Assembly: GCF_000154445.1 (NCBI RefSeq) | Contig: NZ_DS499566.1 | Source: Intestinibacter bartlettii | GTDB lineage: Bacteria > Bacillota > Clostridia > Peptostreptococcales > Peptostreptococcaceae | Length of the DNA: 64,000 nt | Strand: one strand, 5' to 3' | Shown: one piece after another, positions 26,574 through 35,543 of the stretch | Layout of the letters: each line of letters starts with the position of its first letter | Numbering within the stretch: the stretch's first letter is position 1 | Made by a program: the position numbers and the translations under genes | Notes under the pieces: generated by a model | Seen by the model: only the letters and a program-made list of their open reading frames with translations | What the model was told of the DNA's origin: nothing | Database searches by the model: none

Positions 26574-27671
26574 ATGAAACTTCGAAATTTAATTGATAAA
26601 ATAGAAAGTAAATATCCTACTAATTTAGCATACTCATGGGACAATGTTGGATTATTAGTTGGGGAATATGAAAAAGAAGTAAAAAAAATACTAGTTACAC
26701 TAGAAGCAAATGAAAAAGTAGTAGATGAAGCAATACAAAAAGGTGTAGATTTAATAATAACTCATCACCCATTCATTTTTTCAAAAATAAATAGAGTTAA
26801 TTCAGGTGATTTAAAGGGAAGACTTATTTTAAAGCTTATAAAAAATGATATAAGTCTTTACTCTATGCACACTAATTTTGATATAGCTAAAGATGGATTA
26901 AACGATTATTTTATGGAGATTATGGGATTTGAAAATTGTGAGATATTAGAAGAAACTACAAGCGAAAAACTATATAAACTTGCTGTATACGTGCCTAATA
27001 CTCATGTACAAATAATAAGAGATGTATTAGGTAAAAATAATGCAGGATTTATAGGGAATTATAGCCACTGTACCTTTAACACAGCTGGTATAGGTACATT
27101 TAAACCAGAAGAAGGTACAAACCCATATACAGGAACGATAGGTAAGATAGAAGAGACACATGAGGTCAAAGTCGAGACTGTAGTACCTAAAAGTATATTA
27201 AATAAAGTTATAAAAGAAATGATAAAGGCTCATCCATATGAAGAGGTTGCATACGATGTATACGAGCTTCAAAATGAAGGCGAAAAACAAGGTCTAGGTA
27301 GAATAGCGACACTAGATAATGAAATTACTTTAGAGGAACTTGCAAATAAAATAAAAGATACTTTAGATATGGATAAAATAAGACTTGTCGGAGATTTAAA
27401 ATCAAAAATAAAAAAAGTTGCACTTTGTACAGGTGCTGGATCTGACTTAGTTAAATTATCTAAAAGAAAAGGTGCACAAGTTTTAATAACAGGTGATATG
27501 AAATACCACGAAGCACAAGATGCACTTGATATGAATATGAATGTAATTGACTGTGGACACTTCGATACAGAAGATATATTTAAAGATGTTATGAAAAGAT
27601 TTATAGATGGTTTTGAAGAGTTTGAAACAATAAAAAGCGAAGTGTATTTAAACCCATTTAAAATAATTTAG
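26574..27671 (+). CDS. Nif3-like dinuclear metal center protein (DUF34, YqfO-like)
   Basis: A 365-residue protein in two Nif3 halves with an inserted PII-like domain (about 125-225, starting near EKLYKLAVYVPNTHV). The metal-ligand residues are visible: ITHHPFIF near 63, SMHTNFD, and the C-terminal DCGHFDTE. The family binds two metal ions and forms hexamers. Its role is unsettled (GTP cyclohydrolase I type 2 annotations are widespread but poorly supported). It is translationally linked with trmK, a very common Firmicutes pair. Confidence 0.92.
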   Translation: MKLRNLIDKIESKYPTNLAYSWDNVGLLVGEYEKEVKKILVTLEANEKVVDEAIQKGVDLIITHHPFIFSKINRVNSGDLKGRLILKLIKNDISLYSMHTNFDIAKDGLNDYFMEIMGFENCEILEETTSEKLYKLAVYVPNTHVQIIRDVLGKNNAGFIGNYSHCTFNTAGIGTFKPEEGTNPYTGTIGKIEETHEVKVETVVPKSILNKVIKEMIKAHPYEEVAYDVYELQNEGEKQGLGRIATLDNEITLEELANKIKDTLDMDKIRLVGDLKSKIKKVALCTGAGSDLVKLSKRKGAQVLITGDMKYHEAQDALDMNMNVIDCGHFDTEDIFKDVMKRFIDGFEEFETIKSEVYLNPFKII

Positions 27672-27702
27672 TTAGAAAAAATAAAAAACTTAAAAAAGCT
27701 GT

Positions 27703-27731
27703 TGACAAAACTTAATAAAGTGAATACTATA
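27703..27731 (+). promoter_or_regulatory. Promoter of the tryptophan T-box transcript
   Basis: TTGACA at 27703-27708, 17 bases, TACTAT at 27726-27731. It stands just upstream of the T-box leader. Confidence 0.7.
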
Positions 27732-27739
27732 TAAGTATA

Positions 27740-28016
27740 AGATAACTTAAATCCTTTGAAGAGGGAGAGTAATTAAATTTAGGTTCAATATAGAGAGTTG
27801 AGGATGGTGGAATCTCAACAAGAAAAAGTTTAATGAATGGGCCTCTGAGGAGTAAATTGAAATCATATTTTGAGAGTAGATTTTACCGTGATCGCACGTT
27901 ACAGCGAAGAAGTATGTTGGTACTTTATTGAGAGGTATATATTTATTATATACAAATTAGGTGGCAACGCGGAATATATGCTCCGTCCTATTGATAGATA
28001 GGATGGAGCTTTTTTA
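27740..28016 (+). promoter_or_regulatory. T-box riboswitch, tRNA(Trp)-responsive
   Basis: This leader has T-box architecture. The putative specifier sequence GAATGGGCC places TGG (Trp) at 27839-27841 after a GAA. The T-box motif AGGTGGCAACGCGG is at 27960-27973; its TGGC bulge can pair with GCCA, the acceptor end expected of a bacterial tRNA(Trp) with discriminator G. A strong terminator (GCTCCGTCCT / AGGATGGAGC, 27981-28010, then TTTTTT) follows. Uncharged tRNA(Trp) would stabilise the antiterminator and turn on the downstream transporter. The downstream TrpP gene agrees with the Trp specifier. Confidence 0.92.
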
Positions 28017-28209
28017 ATTTCAAAAAAAGTTTTTAAAAAATATTGTAGAGCTTTTTGAGATATGTTTAGAAATTTATACCGAGTACTAAAAATAAATGAA
28101 AGGGGAGGTGTGAAGATGTTGTGAACTCCATTAAAAGGATTTATAGATAAAAAATATAAAGAATTTAGAGAAGATTATGAAAATAAAGATTTTAGGAGGA
28201 TTTTAAAAA
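28017..28209 (+). other. Leader segment between the T-box terminator and trpP
   Basis: It contains an unusually strong ribosome site (GGGGAGGTG, about 28102-28110) followed at 28116 by ATG TTG TGA, a two-codon frame. After the TGA the same frame stays open across the trpP start. No standard gene is visible. Confidence 0.45.
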
Positions 28210-28761
28210 ATGAGAACAAATACAAATACGAGAAGATTAACATTAAATGCAATATTATTAGCAATGGGGTTAGTGCTACATCAAATAACACCACCAATAT
28301 TTACAATTAAACCAGATACAACACTTATAATGTTATTTACACTTATGGTTATAAATAGAGATAGTTATAAAACATGTTTAGTAGCAGGAATTGTAGCAGG
28401 TATATTTGCAGGAATGACTAGTGCATTCCCTGGTGGTCAAATACCAAATGTTATAGATAAATTCTTAACTACAAATATAATATTTTTAGTTATGACACTT
28501 TCATATAGATTACCTTTTGTTAGAAATTTAGGAGATAAAGTAAAAGATTTAATAGTTACAGGAATAATGATGGTAATAGGAACTTTTGTAAGTGGTACAA
28601 TATTCTTAACTGCAGCTCAAATAATAGTAGGACTTCCAGGAAACTTCACAATGTTATTTATGTCAGTAGTAGTTCCAGCAGTAGCTATAAACTTAGTAGT
28701 TGGAGTATTAATTTACAAAATAGTAAATATTACTGTTCAAAAAGCAGTATTAAACGTTTAA
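28210..28761 (+). CDS. trpP: Tryptophan transporter TrpP
   Basis: A 183-residue membrane protein with five to six hydrophobic segments, matching the TrpP/YhaG family (ECF-S-like fold). The opening TRRLTLNAILLAMGLVLHQ, the substrate-side ITPPIFTIKPDTTL and the SAFPGGQIPNVIDKF loop are typical. It imports tryptophan. The T-box upstream carries a Trp specifier, so regulation and product agree independently. AGGAGG lies 8 bases before the ATG. Confidence 0.92.
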   Translation: MRTNTNTRRLTLNAILLAMGLVLHQITPPIFTIKPDTTLIMLFTLMVINRDSYKTCLVAGIVAGIFAGMTSAFPGGQIPNVIDKFLTTNIIFLVMTLSYRLPFVRNLGDKVKDLIVTGIMMVIGTFVSGTIFLTAAQIIVGLPGNFTMLFMSVVVPAVAINLVVGVLIYKIVNITVQKAVLNV

Positions 28762-28790
28762 TAGATTTAAAATAATTAAATATTATACAT

Positions 28791-28832
28791 TAAAAAGAAT
28801 ATTGTAATTTAATTATGATATTCTTTTTAAAT
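28791..28832 (+). terminator. Terminator after trpP
   Basis: TAAAAAGAATAT and ATATTCTTTTTA form a 12-bp stem 29 bases after the trpP stop. Confidence 0.65.
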
Positions 28833-29044
28833 TATAAGAAAGATTAAAAAATTCTAACAAAATGTTTCAAAAGTTAAATTATGGGTATTTAATAATTAAT
28901 AATACAATAACTTTGTACAAAGATTGAGATAAAAACTAAAAAACTATTGCAAATGTTAGTCAAAGAAATATAACATATAAATATGCAGATAAAAAGAAAA
29001 ACATAATTAACTCTATTGGTAGAGTGCTTATGGGGGGAACTTTT

Positions 29045-31108
29045 ATGAAATTTTTGGATAGAGATAGTTATTTAATTGATTTTATTGGCATTTATTTTTT
29101 AATAATATGCGCTTTTTTTACCATTTTACGAGACATGGATATTTATTATATGTATTTAATTCTAGTCATAATTAATGGTGTGGTTGCACTATTCGCATAT
29201 ATTATAAGTGTTGTTACATTAAGTACAGCACAAGAAAAAATCTATAAAGATTTAGCTAGAATTTTTGGAATAGTTGCAGTATTAAAAATACTATTTGCAA
29301 TATATGTATTTGACAATTTGGGACATAGTACACTTAATCAAGAAGTTCAAAATCAAGAAGTTCAAATGACAGTACTGAACTTAGCAATCCAGACAATACT
29401 GTATACATCATTTATATATGTATATGTCAATAAAAAGAAAAACAATATATTTAATAATGTTATACATATGATTATGATACTTATACCGATAATGTATATA
29501 CTCATAACATGGACCAATATACTACCTAATATGTATGTAGGTGGAAGGTATTCTATTGTAAAAAATATATTATGTATTGTTCTTATAATGGGATATATAT
29601 ATAATTTACTGCATTTAGAAAAGCTAAATGATAAATTCTACAATTATAAAATAGTTAAAGATCTAAGATTAATGTTTTTATGCAGAATTGGAAGAATATT
29701 AATAATGGTATTTTTTGGGGGAGTGGATTTTGTAGATGTAGGCCAGAAATTGCTATTTATAAACAAACTTAACTGCATAACTTTAATTATTTTAGAGTTT
29801 ATACACGTATACATAGTATATACTATTTGTTTTAGGGATATAATAAAAAGACCAAATAGGCATTTATACTATAATTTACTAGATGAAAAAGAAAAATTAC
29901 AAAAAAATATAGAGACTCTTGAAGTAGTAAATTTTAATATGGAATACTACAAAATAATATACGAACAGCTTTTGAAAAATATGCCAGGTGGTATATTAAT
30001 ATCTTCTAACCGAAAAATAATGTTTGCTAATAACAAAGCATTAGAATTGTTTAATTTAAAATCAGATGAAAAATTAATAAATAAATCGATATTGGATTTA
30101 GTGTATGAGCCTGAAAGAGGAAAATATACTGATATATTAAAATCTTTAAATGAGAATGATACTGATAAAAAAATAATTTATACTAAATTTTCATATAATG
30201 GAGTTGTTTTTGATGCAGAGGAAATAAGATTTTATGAAAATGTACATGAAAAAATTTTCCAAGTTTCTATAATAAACAATAGAGAAGATAAAATTAAATT
30301 AGAAAATGCAGAAAAAGAATTAGAATTAAGAGATGTAATGGAAAAAGCAAGAGATGAAGTCTTATCAAATATTTCTCATGAATTTAAAACACCTGTAAAC
30401 GTAATATATTCCACAGTACAAATACAAGATTTAAATTTACAAAAAGGAAATTATGGTAGTATCTTAGAGTTTAATAAAATTATAAAGAAAAATTGCAACA
30501 GATTAATAAGACTTATAAATAACTTTATAGATTCTACAAAACTAGAAAATAATAAATTAGAGTTTAATTTAAAATGTGTAAATATCGTAGCAATAGTAGA
30601 AGATATTACAATTTCTGTTGTGAATTTTGCTAAAAGTAAAAATATAAATATAATTTTTGATACAGAAGAAGAAGAGCTTTATTGTGATATAGATGTAGAG
30701 CAATTAGAGAGAATAATATTAAATATACTTTCCAATGCTATAAAATACAATAAAGTAAATGGAAATATAGATGTAGTTGTAAAAGATAAAAATGAAGAAG
30801 TACATATCGAAGTAAGCGATACTGGAGTAGGAATTCCAAAGGACAAAGTAGATATTATATTTGACAGATTTGAAAGATTTGACAATAAAAATGCTGCAAT
30901 AAAAGAAGGCAGTGGTATAGGACTTAGTATAGTAAAAAAACTAGTAGATGCTTTAGGTGGCAAAATAGAAATTAAAAGCGAAGTCGATAAAGGTACGACT
31001 GTACGACTAATTTTCAAAAAATCAAATAGTCAAAACAATCTAGAACAAATATATGATATGCAACATCTAGAAGAAAAGGTAAATCTAGAAATGTCTGATA
31101 TTAGTTGA
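29045..31108 (+). CDS. Sensor histidine kinase with multi-spanning membrane input domain and PAS domain
   Basis: A 687-residue kinase. Residues 1 to about 265 hold seven to eight membrane helices, resembling a MASE3-type sensor. A PAS domain follows (about 305-415, GGILISSNRKIMFANNKALE). The dimerisation/phosphoacceptor H-box is SNISHEFKTPVN. The ATPase domain shows the N-box (ILNILSNAIKYNK), G1 box (DTGVGIPKDKVD), F region (FDRFERFD) and G2 box (GSGIGLSIVK). No response regulator or output gene is adjacent, so it is an orphan kinase whose stimulus is unknown. The start at 29045 is preferred over 29024, because GGGGGGA lies between the two and serves the later ATG. Confidence 0.9.
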   Translation: MKFLDRDSYLIDFIGIYFLIICAFFTILRDMDIYYMYLILVIINGVVALFAYIISVVTLSTAQEKIYKDLARIFGIVAVLKILFAIYVFDNLGHSTLNQEVQNQEVQMTVLNLAIQTILYTSFIYVYVNKKKNNIFNNVIHMIMILIPIMYILITWTNILPNMYVGGRYSIVKNILCIVLIMGYIYNLLHLEKLNDKFYNYKIVKDLRLMFLCRIGRILIMVFFGGVDFVDVGQKLLFINKLNCITLIILEFIHVYIVYTICFRDIIKRPNRHLYYNLLDEKEKLQKNIETLEVVNFNMEYYKIIYEQLLKNMPGGILISSNRKIMFANNKALELFNLKSDEKLINKSILDLVYEPERGKYTDILKSLNENDTDKKIIYTKFSYNGVVFDAEEIRFYENVHEKIFQVSIINNREDKIKLENAEKELELRDVMEKARDEVLSNISHEFKTPVNVIYSTVQIQDLNLQKGNYGSILEFNKIIKKNCNRLIRLINNFIDSTKLENNKLEFNLKCVNIVAIVEDITISVVNFAKSKNINIIFDTEEEELYCDIDVEQLERIILNILSNAIKYNKVNGNIDVVVKDKNEEVHIEVSDTGVGIPKDKVDIIFDRFERFDNKNAAIKEGSGIGLSIVKKLVDALGGKIEIKSEVDKGTTVRLIFKKSNSQNNLEQIYDMQHLEEKVNLEMSDIS

Positions 31109-31190
31109 TAGTATTGCTTTATTTTATATAAAATATTATTTTCATAAATACAAATACTACTACTAATCCAAGCAAATGAGGTGATTAGTG

Positions 31191-31487
31191 ATGTTTTGTT
31201 GTGATAATAAAAAAAATAAAATGGCTTGCTATGAAGGTATGATAGCAGGTGGAATAATAGTTGCTGCTTCTATTTTCGCTATAAAAATATTTAAAAAAAT
31301 GAAATGTAGAAAAATAGAAAAACAGATACAAGAATTTGAAATACAAGAAAGAAAATTAAGAGATCAAGAAGAGTACAATAAAACTTCTGAAAATGATGAA
31401 GATATAGAGTTAAAAGAAAAAGTAGATGAATTCAACTCAAGAAGACTTACAAAAGAAAATGAATCTAAAGACAATCATATGTATTAA
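31191..31487 (+). CDS. Small single-span membrane protein
   Basis: The 98-residue protein begins with a Cys- and Lys-rich segment (FCCDNKKNKMACYEG). One membrane helix (MIAGGIIVAASIFAIKIF, about 16-33) and a long charged, probably coiled tail of Lys/Glu/Arg residues follow. I do not recognise the family. AGGTGA lies 6 bases before the ATG at 31191; a GTG at 31188 is too close to it. It stands alone after the histidine kinase, with 80 bases between. It could be an accessory of the kinase, but nothing proves this. Confidence 0.6.
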   Translation: MFCCDNKKNKMACYEGMIAGGIIVAASIFAIKIFKKMKCRKIEKQIQEFEIQERKLRDQEEYNKTSENDEDIELKEKVDEFNSRRLTKENESKDNHMY

Positions 31488-31495
31488 TTGGTAAA

Positions 31496-31544
31496 ATGAT
31501 AATTATATTAAAAAGTATATTCTTTTTTAAGATAATTATCATTA
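31496..31544. repeat. 12-bp inverted repeat (AT-rich hairpin, Fur-box-like arms)
   Basis: AATGATAATTAT at 31496-31507 and its exact complement at 31533-31544, with a 25-base loop. It lies 9 bases after the small membrane protein gene and could end its transcript. Each arm contains GATAATTATC-like sequence, reminiscent of half Fur boxes, so a protein site is also possible. Confidence 0.5.
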
Positions 31545-31701
31545 TAAAGTATTATTTATTTAATTTTAAGAATTATTAAAAAAATGTGATTGAGTTTGGA
31601 AAAATATGCTATAATTTACTTAAAAGTAGGTTATAGCATATTTATTTTAAATAAAACTTACTTTCAAAACAACGGTATTTACAATATCAAGGGGGATCAA
31701 T

Positions 31702-32871
31702 ATGGAAACTAAAATTTATAATAGCCAAGCGGAAATCGATACTTCTAAACTTAGAGCTTGGGTAGAAATTGATTTATCTAAGTTTAAACATAATATAGAA
31801 GTTATAAAAGAACTTTTACATGATGATGTACAAATAGTTGGTGTAGTAAAAGCAAATGCTTACGGACATGGGGATGTAGTAGTAGCTAAATATTTTGAAA
31901 GTTTAGGAATAAAATATTTTGCTGTTGCTTGTATAGAAGAAGCTATAAAACTTAGAGAAGGCGGCATAAAAGGCGACATAATAATATTAGGATGGACTCC
32001 TTCTTGTCAAAAAGATGATTTAATCAAATATGATTTATGCCAAACATTAGCAAATGAAGCATATGCTGAAGAATTAAGCAAATTACCTGGAACTGTAAGA
32101 GGTTATGTAAAATTAAACACAGGTATGAATAGATTAGGTGAACCAAAAGAACATATGGATTTAATTGAAAAAATATACACTTTAGATAATATAAAAGTAG
32201 AAGGTATATTCTCACATTTATCTAGATCAGATAGTAAATTAGAAGCTGATATAGTGTTTACAAAACAACAAATAGCAAACTTTGATTATGTAATAAATAA
32301 ATTAAAAGCTGATGGATTTGAACTTGGTAATGTACATCTTCAAAATAGCTATGGTATAGTAACATATAGAGATTTACATTATGATTTAGCAAGACCAGGT
32401 ATCATATTATATGGTGTGCCATCAGATCCACTAGATGATACATTAGATAATTTACCAAATGGAATGAAGTTTGAAGCTCCACTTTCATTAAGATGTAAAG
32501 TAGCAATGGTTAAAGATGTAACTCCAGGACAATCTGTAGGATATGGTAACAACTTCACTGCTACAGAAACTATAAAAGTTGCAACAGTAACTATAGGATA
32601 TGCAGATGGTTTATCAAGACTTGTATCTAAAAAAGATATGAAAGTTTTAGTAAATGGAAAATATGCAAGACAAATAGGTAATGTTTGCATGGACCAAATG
32701 ATGATAGACGTATCTGGAATAGATGTAAAAGAAGGAGATACAGTTACTTTAATAGGACAAGATGGCGATAATTACTTATCTGTAAACCAAATAAGTTTAC
32801 TTAGCAATACTATAACTAATGAAACATTAAGTGTTATAGGTGAAAGGGTTAAGAGAGTATATCATTTATAA
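31702..32871 (+). CDS. alr: Alanine racemase
   Basis: This 389-residue fold-type III PLP enzyme converts L-alanine to D-alanine for peptidoglycan. The cofactor lysine is in VVKANAYGHG (about 47-56). YVKLNTGMNRLG (about 134-145) and the catalytic tyrosine segment SVGYGNNFTATE (about 276-287) are present, and IGNVCMDQMMIDV is the conserved C-terminal motif. The length is typical. It is monocistronic, with GGGGGATC before the ATG and a terminator after. No toxin-antitoxin genes or acpS sit next to it, unlike in Bacillus. Confidence 0.93.
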   Translation: METKIYNSQAEIDTSKLRAWVEIDLSKFKHNIEVIKELLHDDVQIVGVVKANAYGHGDVVVAKYFESLGIKYFAVACIEEAIKLREGGIKGDIIILGWTPSCQKDDLIKYDLCQTLANEAYAEELSKLPGTVRGYVKLNTGMNRLGEPKEHMDLIEKIYTLDNIKVEGIFSHLSRSDSKLEADIVFTKQQIANFDYVINKLKADGFELGNVHLQNSYGIVTYRDLHYDLARPGIILYGVPSDPLDDTLDNLPNGMKFEAPLSLRCKVAMVKDVTPGQSVGYGNNFTATETIKVATVTIGYADGLSRLVSKKDMKVLVNGKYARQIGNVCMDQMMIDVSGIDVKEGDTVTLIGQDGDNYLSVNQISLLSNTITNETLSVIGERVKRVYHL

Positions 32872-32899
32872 GATAGATAATAAATTAAATATAGAAATA

Positions 32900-32941
32900 A
32901 AAATGCCTAAGTACAAAATATTTGTGTTTAGGCATTTTTAT
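32900..32941. terminator. Bidirectional terminator between alr and mntP
   Basis: AAATGCCTAA and TTAGGCATTT, extended by ACAAA/TTTGT inside the loop, with T residues after. It is suited to both convergent genes. Confidence 0.8.
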
Positions 32942-32988
32942 TTATTAAGAGATAGAAAAGTTTTACATAAAATAGCATGTCTTATAAT

Positions 32989-33601
32989 TTAATAAAAGAA
33001 TTTAGAAATAAAATGAGTATGTTCGTTTAATATACTAATACCTATAAATACTAAAATAACTCCTCCTACAATTTGTGCATAATTTTTAAACACAGAGCCA
33101 AGTTTTTTACCGATTAATACACCTAAGAAGCATACTATTAAAGTTATAAGAAAAATACTAAAGCAAACGGGAAAGATTGAAATACTTAAAAATGCAAAAC
33201 TTACGCCGACTGCAAGAGCATCTATACTTGTAGCTATTTGATAATACAAGGATTTCTTTGTTGTCTATAGTTGCTATACTTTGCATATAAGTGTTTTTTT
33301 CAGCTTCATTTTTAAAGTCTATTTTGTTGCTTTCTAATGCTTCAAAAATCATTTTAAGGCCTATAAAACCTAATAAGAAAAAAGCAATCCAATGATCTAT
33401 AGATTTTATGTAAGATTCAAATCTAATTCCTAAAAACCATCCGATAAGAGGCATTACACCTTGAAAAAAACCGAAGGAAAAAGCAATTTTAAAGGCAATT
33501 TTAGAATTTATGTTTTTTAGGGTTATGCCTTTAGTTACAGAAACTGCAAATGCATCCATAGAAAGAGCGAATCCAGTTAAAAAAATATTGAGAAAGTTCA
33601 T
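32989..33601 (-). CDS. mntP: Manganese efflux pump MntP, frameshifted
   Basis: The N-terminal half (from 33601) carries GFALSMDAFAVSVTKGI, the first metal-site signature. After a single-base slip the second half carries IATSIDALAVGVSFAF, the matching second signature, and ends at 32989. Removing one T from the plus-strand T3 run at 33237-33239 restores VLSIATSIDALAVG and a 203-residue, six-helix protein of normal length. MntP exports Mn(II) and is often controlled by manganese; I see no yybP-ykoY-like riboswitch upstream. AGGAGG precedes the ATG. Confidence 0.88.
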
Positions 33602-33781
33602 AGAAACCTCCTTAGATAAATTATATATTCGTGTATATTTTTTGAGAAATTAGTCCAAAATATACCTAGAATTAGATGTAAATAATTTATGTAATATGTA
33701 AAGATACATAAAAGAATATATAAATAAATATGATAATTTTTTTATATCTATTCTTAAGAAAAAATAAAGGAGAGATTTAAT

Positions 33782-34336
33782 ATGAAAAAATGGGTATGTA
33801 CAGTTTGTGGATACATATATGAAGGTGAAGAACCACCAGAAAAATGTCCAGTGTGTGGTGTAAATAGTGACAAATTCGTAGAAAAGAAAGATAAATTAGA
33901 TTGGGCAGATGAACATCATGTGGGATGTGCAAAAGGAATTGATGAAGATTTATTAGAAGATTTAAGAGCACACTTTATAGGCGAATGCACAGAAGTAGGG
34001 ATGTATTTAGCTATGGGTAGAGTTGCAGATAGAGAAGGCTATCCTGAAGTAGGGGTTACTTACGACAAAATAGCAGCTGAAGAAGCATTACATGCTGCAA
34101 AAATAGCAGAGCTTTTAGGTGAGGTAGTAGAGCCATGTACAAAAGCTAATTTAAGTGCTAGAGTTGAAGCTGAATATGGAGCTGCAGAAGGAAAATTAAA
34201 AATAGCTAAAAAAGCAAAAGAATTAGGTCTTGATGCTATACATGATACAATTCATGAAATGTGTAAAGATGAAGCAAGACATGGTAAAGCATTTTTAGGA
34301 CTTTTAGAAAGATATTTTGGAGAATATAAAAAATAA
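33782..34336 (+). CDS. Reverse-type rubrerythrin (NADH peroxidase)
   Basis: A 184-residue protein with a rubredoxin domain first (CTVCGYIYEGEEPPEKCPVC, about 6-25) and a ferritin-like four-helix bundle after. Diiron ligands are in HFIGECTEVGMYLAMGR, AAEEALHAAKIAELL and CKDEARHGKAFLGLLER. The domain order is the reverse of classical rubrerythrin. Such proteins reduce H2O2, and in some clostridia O2, with NADH-derived electrons. It suits an anaerobe's oxidative-stress defence. It is monocistronic, with AGGAGAG before the ATG. Confidence 0.92.
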   Translation: MKKWVCTVCGYIYEGEEPPEKCPVCGVNSDKFVEKKDKLDWADEHHVGCAKGIDEDLLEDLRAHFIGECTEVGMYLAMGRVADREGYPEVGVTYDKIAAEEALHAAKIAELLGEVVEPCTKANLSARVEAEYGAAEGKLKIAKKAKELGLDAIHDTIHEMCKDEARHGKAFLGLLERYFGEYKK

Positions 34337-34344
34337 TATATACA

Positions 34345-34378
34345 AAGTATAGGATATGTAAAATCATATCCTATACTT
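34345..34378. terminator. Perfect 14-bp hairpin between convergent genes
   Basis: AAGTATAGGATATG and CATATCCTATACTT around a 6-base loop. On the minus strand it is followed by a T-rich tract, so it best fits as terminator of the GNAT gene and may also serve the rubrerythrin gene. Confidence 0.75.
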
Positions 34379-34426
34379 AATAAAAAGGTCATTTAAATAT
34401 AATATAATAAATTTTATTAAGTAAAA

Positions 34427-34933
34427 TTATTTAAAAATACTTAAATCCCTCCAAACTAATTTCTGTGAATTTGATTTAGTGCCACCAAAATCATCTACAA
34501 AGTACTTATAGTGAGTAGCACCGAGTTTTTTATAGAGATTTCCGGCATTGTCATTTCCACATACAATACAAATACTCATACTTTTATAATTATTAGTTAA
34601 TGCATATTTACCAACTTCATAAATTAACTTTGTGCCAACTCCATGACCTCTAGCATTTTTATTTACATGAAGTGAATCTAAATACCACCAATGTGCATCT
34701 TCATCATCGACTTTAGATGCAACAAATCCTAAGAAGGTATTCTCATCATAAGCTACAAATAATTTATTATTTTCACTATTTAAATAGTTACTCCATTTAT
34801 ATATAGCCGAATTTACCGTCAGACTATCTAAAAAATCTTGAGGAAGTAATTCACTATATGTATTTTTCCAATTTGTAATATATAAATTTGCAATATTTTC
34901 TATATCTATAATGTTTGCATTTCTAATTATCAT
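34427..34933 (-). CDS. GNAT family N-acetyltransferase
   Basis: A 168-residue acetyltransferase. The fold's core is visible: N-terminal IRNANIIDIENIANLYITNW, the beta4 segment WYLDSLHVNKNARGHGVGTK whose RGHGVG is the acetyl-CoA pyrophosphate loop (Q/R-x-x-G-x-G/A), and the late GNDNAGNLYKKLGA. It transfers acetyl groups from acetyl-CoA to an unknown amine. GGGAGG precedes the ATG. It is monocistronic. Confidence 0.88.
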   Translation of the reverse strand: MIIRNANIIDIENIANLYITNWKNTYSELLPQDFLDSLTVNSAIYKWSNYLNSENNKLFVAYDENTFLGFVASKVDDEDAHWWYLDSLHVNKNARGHGVGTKLIYEVGKYALTNNYKSMSICIVCGNDNAGNLYKKLGATHYKYFVDDFGGTKSNSQKLVWRDLSIFK

Positions 34934-35172
34934 GAAAATATTCCTCCCAAAAATTTGAATTTTGCTAACTATTATATCATATCTAATTAAAATATGGATA
35001 GTATTAAATCAACTTAGAATAAGAATATATAGTTTTTATATTTTATTGATAATTATTATTACAATTTTAATATAAAATCATATATAAAATGTATAAAATA
35101 CTAAAAAACAGATATAATATATATATAAATTTAGAGAAAATTAAAAAAATATGAAAAAAATACAAAATCTGG

Positions 35173-35201
35173 TTGCAAATAATATTTTTTTAGTCTACAA
35201 T
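35173..35201 (+). promoter_or_regulatory. Promoter of the asparagine T-box transcript
   Basis: TTGCAA at 35173-35178, 17 bases, TACAAT at 35196-35201. The remaining part of 34934-35172 is AT-rich and shows nothing else. Confidence 0.65.
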
Positions 35202-35224
35202 GTATACATAATAAAAGTTAATAA

Positions 35225-35486
35225 AAAAATGCAATGAAAAAGAAAGTAAATTTAAGTTTGATTTACAGAGAGTAGGAAGTGGTGGAAGCCTATATGATAC
35301 TTAAGTTGAAACAACGCTTTGGAGTGGTTAGAAGAAATTACATTTTGTAAGAGTAAAGCTAAACGGAGTCTCACCGTTAAAGGAGAAAAAGTATAATAGT
35401 ACTTTACAGAGTTGGGCTTTTTGCCAACTAGGGTGGTACCGCGGAAGTTATCCCGTCCCTATACGATAGTATAGAGACGGGTTTTT
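35225..35486 (+). promoter_or_regulatory. T-box riboswitch, tRNA(Asn)-responsive
   Basis: T-box leader with AGAGAGTAGGAAG-type stem I start (about 35266). The specifier region TTGAAACAACGC (35306-35317) contains AAC (Asn) twice, as well as an overlapping GAA. The T-box motif AGGGTGGTACCGCGG lies at 35430-35444. A terminator (CCCGTC / GACGGG, 35452-35480, then TTTTTT) follows. Uncharged tRNA(Asn) should permit transcription of aspS2-gatCAB, the pathway that makes Asn-tRNA(Asn). The exact codon register is not certain from sequence. Confidence 0.92.
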
Positions 35487-35543
35487 TAATTCAAAAAATT
35501 AAGGGGAATAAATAATATTAGTATTATAGAAAGGGTGAAAGTT

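Noticed and set aside
30679..31017. 112-codon minus-strand frame in the kinase gene
   Set aside because: It overlaps the conserved ATPase domain on the other strand and is a reading-frame shadow.
33602..33781. Possible manganese riboswitch between mntP and the rubrerythrin gene
   Set aside because: I could not find the conserved yybP-ykoY core; the region is plain AT-rich sequence.
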